The notes under the pieces are model-generated. The model had not been told where the DNA came from. It saw only the letters and a program-made list of their open reading frames with translations, and did not search any database. Below are positions 60,537 to 64,000 of a stretch of DNA of 64,000 nucleotides, piece after piece (position 1 is the first letter of the stretch; every line of letters begins with the position of its first letter). The stretch spans positions 62,001 through 126,000 of the forward strand of contig NZ_JAFMPY010000010.1 of assembly GCF_017353515.1 (NCBI RefSeq). The letters are read 5' to 3'. A program made the position numbers and the translations under genes. Source of the stretch: Jiella sonneratiae. Lineage in GTDB: Bacteria > Pseudomonadota > Alphaproteobacteria > Rhizobiales > Rhizobiaceae.

Positions 60537-61286
60537 ATGAATGCGATGTCTCTCCTGCAATTGCTGTTCATCACGGTTGTCGCCGGCGGTCTCGGCGGTC
60601 TCGCCGCCAGCCTGATGCTCGGTGACGCCGACGATCTCGGGATCTGGGACAAGACCGCAACCGCCCGCAGGATCTCCCCGCCCAAGGTCGTCAGGAACGT
60701 CTTTCTCGGCGCTGTGGCGGCGCTGCTCGTGCCCTTGTTCCTGAGCCTTGCGAAGAGCGAGATCGTCAAGAACGTTACCAGTACCACGGACAAGGCCGGC
60801 AACGAGAACATCCTGATCTATGTCGGCTTCTGCCTCGTCGCGGCGATCAGCTTCAAGCGCTTCCTGACCAGCGTTCCCGACCAGGTGCTGAGTTCGCTGA
60901 AGAGCGAGGTGAACGTCCTGAAGCAGAAGAACGAGAACGTCCAGACCGACCTCGAGGAGGTCAAGGAGAACGTCGACGCGACGTCGGCCCCCCTGAATGC
61001 CGACGCTCAGGAAGCGGTTCACGACGAGGCCGCGACCCGGGCTCAGGCAGATCAGCTGCCGAAGGCCGAAGCCGAAGCGCTGAAGGCGATGCGGGACAGC
61101 CGGCTTATGAAGCGAACGGTCGCGGGCGTCGCCAAGCATGCCCGAATGTCGCACGCCGATGCGGACGTCGCGTTGCAGTCGCTCGCGGAGAAGGGGCTGT
61201 TGGAGGAGGTCGTCTCGGACACGACGGGGCGCACCCTTTATGTGCTGAACGACGGTGGGCGAGCCGTCGCCCGGCTCCTCCCCTGA
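60537..61286 (+). CDS. YEATS-associated-type three-TM protein with C-terminal winged helix
   Basis: 249 residues. Three TM segments (5-28, 55-72, 91-106) with the pattern VFLGAVAALLVPLFLSLAKSE and ILIYVGFCLVAAISFKRFL are like those of the proteins annotated as YEATS-associated helix-containing. A coiled coil (about 118-148) and a charged linker lead to a winged-helix-like domain (about 185-249, with KHARMSHADADVALQSLAEKGL). No YEATS-domain gene is adjacent. The first ATG is used because no ribosome site distinguishes the starts (GTG 60531 is in frame). Predicted membrane signalling or conflict role, not proven. Confidence 0.7.
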   Translation: MNAMSLLQLLFITVVAGGLGGLAASLMLGDADDLGIWDKTATARRISPPKVVRNVFLGAVAALLVPLFLSLAKSEIVKNVTSTTDKAGNENILIYVGFCLVAAISFKRFLTSVPDQVLSSLKSEVNVLKQKNENVQTDLEEVKENVDATSAPLNADAQEAVHDEAATRAQADQLPKAEAEALKAMRDSRLMKRTVAGVAKHARMSHADADVALQSLAEKGLLEEVVSDTTGRTLYVLNDGGRAVARLLP

Positions 61287-61404
61287 CACGTGACGGCCGG
61301 CTTTTGCTGCAGACCGGCTGGCCGCCGAGGGCTGGTCGGCCCGCGGCACGTCTTTAGGTTCCGCTCTGGCCCGACCGGCCGGGACAGAGACATGAGGAGC
61401 CTCG

Positions 61405-61965
61405 ATGAGCGAACTCACCCCCGAGGAATTCGCCGCCTTTCAGGAGATCGCGACGCGGGTGTTCAACGCCGCCCGGGCCGGCGAGGCGGCGGAACTTGCC
61501 GCCTTCCTCGACGCCGGCATCCCGGTCAACCTGACCAACGAGAAGGGCGACAGCCTGTTGATGCTGGCGAGCTATCACGGCCATCTCGACGCGACGCGCA
61601 TCCTCCTCGAAAAGGGCGCCGACCCGGAACGGCGCAACGACCGCGGCCAGGCGCCGCTCGCCGGCGCGGCCTTCAAGGGCGAGATGGATATCGCCCGGCT
61701 GCTGCTCGATCACGGCGCCGCGGTGGACGGCAGCGGCGACGACGGGCGGACGGCGCTGATGACGGCGGCGATGTTCGATCGCATCGCGATGGTCGAACTG
61801 TTCGTGGAGCGTGGCGCAGACATCGAGGCCAGGGCTGCGGACGGCGTGACCGCCGAGGGGGCGGCGCGGGCGATGGGCGCGGCAAAGGCCGCCGAGCGCC
61901 TCGGGGCCCTGCGGCAGGACAAGACGGCGTCACCGAAAGAACGCCCCGCGGCCGGCGAAGCCTGA
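61405..61965 (+). CDS. Ankyrin-repeat protein
   Basis: 186 residues with four ankyrin repeats (about 20-155): ARAGEAAELAAFLDAGIPVN, KGDSLLMLASYHGHLDATRILLEKGADPE, RGQAPLAGAAFKGEMDIARLLLDHGAAVD, and DGRTALMTAAMFDRIAMVELFVERGADIE. It is a protein-interaction module, cytosolic by the lack of a signal. Its partner is unknown. Confidence 0.87.
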   Translation: MSELTPEEFAAFQEIATRVFNAARAGEAAELAAFLDAGIPVNLTNEKGDSLLMLASYHGHLDATRILLEKGADPERRNDRGQAPLAGAAFKGEMDIARLLLDHGAAVDGSGDDGRTALMTAAMFDRIAMVELFVERGADIEARAADGVTAEGAARAMGAAKAAERLGALRQDKTASPKERPAAGEA

Positions 61966-62053
61966 GATCCGGCGGCGGGGCGAAGACGAAGCCCCGGTGC
62001 CACGAGCATGTTGGTGGATTTCTGCCTGCATGCGACGCGACCCCGCCGGGCGT

Positions 62054-62575
62054 TCAAGCGTCGAATTCCGTCCACACGGCATCGATCCGCTTTTCGATCT
62101 CCGCCACCGCATCGTCGGGGCGGCGGCCGGCCGTATCGATCACCAGTCGGGCGGTCGCCCATGGCGCGTAATCACGCGTCTTGACCATTTCCCATGTCGG
62201 GAGCTCGAGACCCGCGACATCGGCGGACCGCGTTTCGATGCGCCGTCGATGTTCGTCCTCGTCGCTGCAGACGAGCTCGACCTCGAGAAACGGAGCGCCG
62301 CTCGCTTCGGCCGCGTTTCGCCAGCCCCGCCGGCTTTCCGGAACCGGATTGACGCTGTCGGCGACGACGAGATTGCCGCAGGCGAGATTCGAGCGCGCAA
62401 TGGCGAAGGCGACGACGTAGCCGGCGGCTCCGACATCGCTTCCGAGAAAGGTCTCGCGGCGGAGAACCGTCTCTATTTCATCGACCCGGACGTATGTCGC
62501 CGAACGTCTGGCCGCCAAGATCCTGGCAATGGTCGACTTGCCTGCGCCCGGCAGGCCGCTGAGCACGACGAGCAT
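62054..62575 (-). CDS. Small AAA/zeta-type P-loop kinase
   Basis: 173 residues. P-loop GLPGAGKST at 7-15, then a VRVDEIETVLRRE segment typical of small-molecule or AAA-33-like kinases, and a C-terminal EMVKTRDYAPWATARLVIDT. The phosphorylated substrate (a sugar, nucleoside or antibiotic-like molecule) cannot be told. GGAGG lies 4 bases before the ATG. Confidence 0.8.
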   Translation of the reverse strand: MLVVLSGLPGAGKSTIARILAARRSATYVRVDEIETVLRRETFLGSDVGAAGYVVAFAIARSNLACGNLVVADSVNPVPESRRGWRNAAEASGAPFLEVELVCSDEDEHRRRIETRSADVAGLELPTWEMVKTRDYAPWATARLVIDTAGRRPDDAVAEIEKRIDAVWTEFDA

Positions 62576-62742
62576 GTGTCCTCCGTCTGTCCGGCTCCCG
62601 CGGATGTTCAAAGAACATAGCACCCCGAATGGCCGTGTCGGCTCGAAGGGTGCAGGGCAGCTCCGTTGCCGCCCGGGCCGGCCTCCTGCCGTTTCGCCTG
62701 CGCCCCCCATCCGGGCATCGAGCGACGCGCCCCGGCACCCCG

Positions 62743-63624
62743 TCAGCCGAACAGCGCCTTTTCCGCCTCGACCGCCGCGCGGATGAAGGCCGCGACGGCG
62801 GCGACGCGGCGGATGTCGCGGGCGCTCTCGTGATAGACGAGGAAATAGCTGCGGCCGATCGTCTTGTCCGCGAGGATCGGGACGAGGTCACCGCGGTTCG
62901 CGGCGACGAAGCGGTGCAGGATGCCGATGCCGGCGCCGGCGGCGACCGCCTCGGTCTGGCCGAGTGCGCTCGACACCTCGAAGCGCGAGGGCCAGCGCTC
63001 CATCAGGTCGGCATGATAGGCGAGTTCCCGCGAATAGAGGAGATCCTCCACCGCGCCGACGAGGCGGTGGGCGGCAAGCTCGGCGAGGGTCTGCGGCGTT
63101 CCGGCGGCGCGAAGATAGGCGGGGCTCGCGAAGAAGCCGAGGCGGTAGTCGCAGAGCTTGGCGGCGACCAGCCGCCCCGCCGCCGGCCGCTCGACGGTGA
63201 TCGCGATGTCGGCCTCGCGCCGCGACAGCGAAAAGGCCCGCGGCACTGGGACGAGCTGCACCGTCAGCCCGGCATGGCGCTCGGTCAGCCGCCACAGCCG
63301 CGGGGCGAGGAAGGCGGTGCCGAAGCCGTCCGGCGCGCCGACCCGCACCGTCCCCGACAGCGCGACGTCGCTGCCGCCGACCTCCGCCCGGCCGGCGGTC
63401 ATCGCCGCCTCCATCGCCTCGGCGTGGGAGCGGAAGCTGCGGCCCGCCTCGGTCAGGGCGCAGCCGCCGGGCGAACGGTCGAAGAGCTTCGTGCCGACGG
63501 CTTCCTCCAGCGCCGACAGCCGTCGCCCGACCGTCGCGTGGTTGAGCTCGAGCCTGCGGGCGGCGGAAAGGATCTGGCCGGCCCGCGCCACGGATAGAAA
63601 GATGCGGACGTCGTCCCAGTTCAT
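62743..63624 (-). CDS. LysR-family transcriptional regulator
   Basis: 293 residues: N-terminal winged helix (MNWDDVRIFLSVARAGQILSAARRLELNHATVGRRLSALE) and a periplasmic-binding-protein-like effector domain. It is divergent from mmsA, with an inverted repeat between them, so it likely controls mmsA in response to a valine- or malonate-semialdehyde-pathway metabolite. Confidence 0.93.
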   Translation of the reverse strand: MNWDDVRIFLSVARAGQILSAARRLELNHATVGRRLSALEEAVGTKLFDRSPGGCALTEAGRSFRSHAEAMEAAMTAGRAEVGGSDVALSGTVRVGAPDGFGTAFLAPRLWRLTERHAGLTVQLVPVPRAFSLSRREADIAITVERPAAGRLVAAKLCDYRLGFFASPAYLRAAGTPQTLAELAAHRLVGAVEDLLYSRELAYHADLMERWPSRFEVSSALGQTEAVAAGAGIGILHRFVAANRGDLVPILADKTIGRSYFLVYHESARDIRRVAAVAAFIRAAVEAEKALFG

Positions 63625-63663
63625 TGGCTAAACCCGTGGTGACCGGCGAGAGGCTATAAAATC

Positions 63664-63712
63664 CGCACAATGGATGGGCGCGCCGCGGGCTTTATGCCCG
63701 GGCCATTGTGCG
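63664..63712. promoter_or_regulatory. Inverted-repeat operator between lysR and mmsA
   Basis: CGCACAATGG (63664-63673) and CCATTGTGCG (63703-63712) are perfectly inverted 10-bp arms separated by 29 bases, about 115 bases before the mmsA start and 40 before the lysR start. Wide-spaced arms in a divergent region fit LysR-type regulation, though looping or a second protein is possible. Confidence 0.65.
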
Positions 63713-63827
63713 CGAAACTCCATCCAATCCACAAGGGCCGGGGCCCCGCGCGCCGCACCCGCAACGATCGTCCGCGCACGGGCCGGCTGAAGCGCCGCCG
63801 TGGCGCTTTTCGAGGGAGGAGAGATCC

Positions 63828-64000
63828 ATGTACGAGATCGGGCATTTCATCGGCGGCAAGCGCGTCGCCGGCAAGAGCGGCCGCAGCGCCGAGATCTTCA
63901 ATCCGGCGACCGGCGAGGTTCAGGGGCAGGTGGCGCTCGCCTCGCCCGAGGAACTGCGCGCCGCCGTCGAGACCGCCAAGGCGGCCCAGCCTGAATGGGC
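63828..64000 (+). CDS. mmsA: Methylmalonate-semialdehyde dehydrogenase (acylating), cut by window end
   Basis: Only the first 57 codons are inside the window. MYEIGHFIGGKRVAGKSGRSAEIFNPATGEVQGQVALA and the following EELRAAVETAKAAQPEW are the conserved N-terminus of CoA-acylating aldehyde dehydrogenases of valine and propionyl-type pathways. GGGAGGAGAGA precedes the ATG. The adjacent divergent LysR supports regulation as a unit. Related enzymes also oxidise malonate semialdehyde. Confidence 0.9.
   Translation, partial: MYEIGHFIGGKRVAGKSGRSAEIFNPATGEVQGQVALASPEELRAAVETAKAAQPEW

Overview
The window is GC-rich DNA with dense, overlapping antisense reading frames, typical of an alphaproteobacterium. 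The best guess is Hyphomicrobiales (Rhizobiales), possibly a marine Aurantimonadaceae-like lineage. Three lines support this: the Tad/Cpa pilus genes and the comF-grxC-Nit hydrolase-DUF1178 neighbourhood; three degenerate copies of the dispersed Rhizobiales-type repeat around GATCCCGAA...GATCATGCGCA; and a DddL-type DMSP lyase, an enzyme best known from marine alphaproteobacteria. Taxonomy is inference. I found no tRNA, rRNA, CRISPR array, transposase or prophage.

Layout. 1-5.5 kb: a gluconokinase cut by the window edge, a cytochrome b561, a PepSY protein, an EamA-type permease, and an operon of a membrane-anchored CX5R phosphatase, an OmpR-type regulator and a histidine kinase. An 18-bp palindrome (CTATAC-N6-GTATAG) recurs upstream of the b561, PepSY and two-component genes, so these look like one regulon. 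5.5-15.7 kb: alkaline phosphatase, IlvD, SecA, a periplasmic parvulin, and argJ-GNAT-mutT. 15.7-17.7 kb: an AT-rich patch with one unrecognised membrane/coiled-coil protein, then an orphan Flp-type pilin with a small partner. 17.7-26.7 kb: methyltransferase, comF, grxC, Nit-type amidase, DUF1178, dddL, rbfA-truB, corA, an esterase and a PII gene behind a sigma-54-like promoter. 27-35.2 kb: the Tad pilus machine cpaBCDEF-tadB-tadC, lacking a pilin and a prepilin peptidase. 35.3-42.1 kb: a peptide-type solute-binding protein coupled to a HAMP histidine kinase, then a response regulator and a REC-DUF3369 histidine kinase.

42.4-58 kb is the most unusual part. A polysaccharide deacetylase, an acetyltransferase and a membrane class III cyclase precede three glycosyltransferases, an orphan fused ABC ATPase, and an 899-residue ABC-exporter-like protein whose nucleotide-binding domain has lost the Walker A lysine and the Walker B acidic pair and carries a large insertion. 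These are followed by a cyclic-nucleotide-binding protein, a metallo-beta-lactamase-fold hydrolase and a second class III cyclase with replaced substrate-binding residues. This looks like a self-contained cyclic-nucleotide module tied to glycan synthesis or export. It is my best candidate for an undescribed system.

58-64 kb: a small CX5R phosphatase, an HD hydrolase coupled to the YgfZ-type folate-binding protein, a three-TM YEATS-associated-type protein with a C-terminal winged helix, an ankyrin protein, a small P-loop kinase, and a LysR regulator divergent from mmsA (cut by the window end) with a clean inverted-repeat operator between them.
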